A stretch of 12,740 nt of DNA from JBBIVP01 sp037439705 [NCBI: bacterium] (GTDB taxonomy: Bacteria > JBBIVP01): positions 1 to 12,740 of the forward strand of contig JBBIVP010000033.1 in assembly GCA_037439705.1 (NCBI GenBank), in the 5' to 3' direction. Positions 12,319 to 12,740 of this stretch are shown here, piece after piece. The position numbers and the translations under genes are program-made. Below the pieces are notes generated by a model that was not told where the DNA came from, made no database searches, and worked only from the letters and a program-made list of their open reading frames with translations. Positions within the stretch are counted from its first letter, which is position 1, and each line of letters opens with the position of its first letter.

Positions 12319-12740
12319 AGATATATCCAGGAGTAAAACTCGGGAAAGACTTAAGAATTGAAGAATGGGTTGAGATAGGGGTTCCTCCGAGGGATAAAGG
12401 TAATGAAATTCTTGAAACGGTTATAGGAGATAATGCATTTATAAGGTCAAAGAGCATTATATACGCGGGAACAAGGATTGGAAAAAATTTCTTCGCCGGG
12501 CATACAGTCATGATAAGGGAGAGGTGTATAATTGGAGATGATGTAAGTATTGGAACAGGGAGCGTTATTGAAAGGGATGTAAAGATAGGGAATGGCGTGA
12601 GAATTCATTCACAGGTTTTTATACCTGAATTTACGGAGATTGAAGATAGAGCATGGATTGGTCCAAGGGTTGTTATAACCAACTGCCTCCATCCATTGTG
12701 TCCTCAGAGCAAAAGATGCCTCAAAGGACCGTTAATAAAA
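12306..12740 (+). CDS. Left-handed beta-helix acyltransferase (WlbB-like), 3' end beyond window
   Basis: The frame is open from a TTG at 12306 to the window edge, 145 codons so far. TTG is chosen because GGGGTGAGG (12292-12300) lies five nt upstream, there is no earlier ATG in frame, and the next ATG (12511) would cut away the first helix coils. The start overlaps the oxidoreductase stop by 13 nt, so the two are translationally coupled. The protein shows hexapeptide-type repeats, for example around IGDNAF, IGDDVS and IGNGVR, typical of trimeric acetyl-CoA-dependent transferases. The segment near the end of the window (NCLHP...KGPLI) matches the loop region of WlbB/WbpD-type N-acetyltransferases. 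The substrate is probably an aminated sugar nucleotide made by the partner enzyme; this is inference from context. Confidence 0.82.
   Translation, partial: MGEIKIYPGVKLGKDLRIEEWVEIGVPPRDKGNEILETVIGDNAFIRSKSIIYAGTRIGKNFFAGHTVMIRERCIIGDDVSIGTGSVIERDVKIGNGVRIHSQVFIPEFTEIEDRAWIGPRVVITNCLHPLCPQSKRCLKGPLIK

Noticed and set aside
1-12740. CRISPR arrays, insertion sequences, tRNA or rRNA genes, attachment sites
   Set aside because: No regularly spaced repeats, transposase-like frames, terminal inverted repeats or recognisable RNA genes were seen on either strand.

Overview
The window is a compact 12.7 kb piece of a low-GC, AGA/AGG- and ATA-rich bacterial genome. Strong GGAGG ribosome binding sites, sigma70-like promoters and an intrinsic terminator argue for Bacteria rather than Archaea. 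The codon use and redox gene content fit an anaerobic, probably thermophilic, H2-metabolising lineage, possibly an uncultured phylum. That placement is inference; no phylogenetic marker is present.

Layout. Positions 1-52 hold the first codons of a minus-strand gene of the acylphosphatase/HypF family, cut by the window edge. Positions 53-214 are a divergent promoter region with a predicted 13-codon leader ORF. From 215 to 10743 runs one tight plus-strand operon of nine genes, with overlaps or gaps of at most 18 nt: a QmoC-like membrane subunit; an HdrA N-terminal half fused to a NuoE/HydC domain; an HndB-like ferredoxin; a HydB/NuoF-type flavoprotein; a 1066-residue chimera of a NuoG head, the C-terminal half of one HdrA and a second HdrA unit; MvhD; a 66-residue cysteine-free protein; and the small and large subunits of a group 3-like [NiFe] hydrogenase. 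A G/C hairpin terminator closes the operon at 10748-10774. It abuts a hydrogenase maturation protease gene. A separate unit then starts, with its own apparently leaderless promoter: a Gfo/Idh/MocA oxidoreductase and a left-handed beta-helix acyltransferase (cut by the window end). This pair resembles the WlbA/WlbB sugar-modification genes and is probably unrelated to H2 metabolism.

How the genes work together (inference). The [NiFe] module (G/A) would pass electrons through MvhD to the HdrA flavin of the large chimera. NuoE, NuoF/HydB and NuoG parts like those of electron-bifurcating HydABC/Hnd enzymes supply an FMN/NAD(P)H site. The QmoC-like protein offers a membrane link to quinone. No HdrB is present, so this is not a heterodisulfide reductase. 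The most unusual point is that one HdrA appears to be split in trans: its FAD-binding beginning sits on the NuoE protein and its remaining half sits behind the NuoG head, with both junctions at CxxCxxCxxxCP ferredoxin motifs. Together the operon encodes a predicted membrane-associated hydrogenase combining Hdr, Nuo/Hyd and Qmo modules, with about twenty FeS clusters by motif count and at least three flavin sites.
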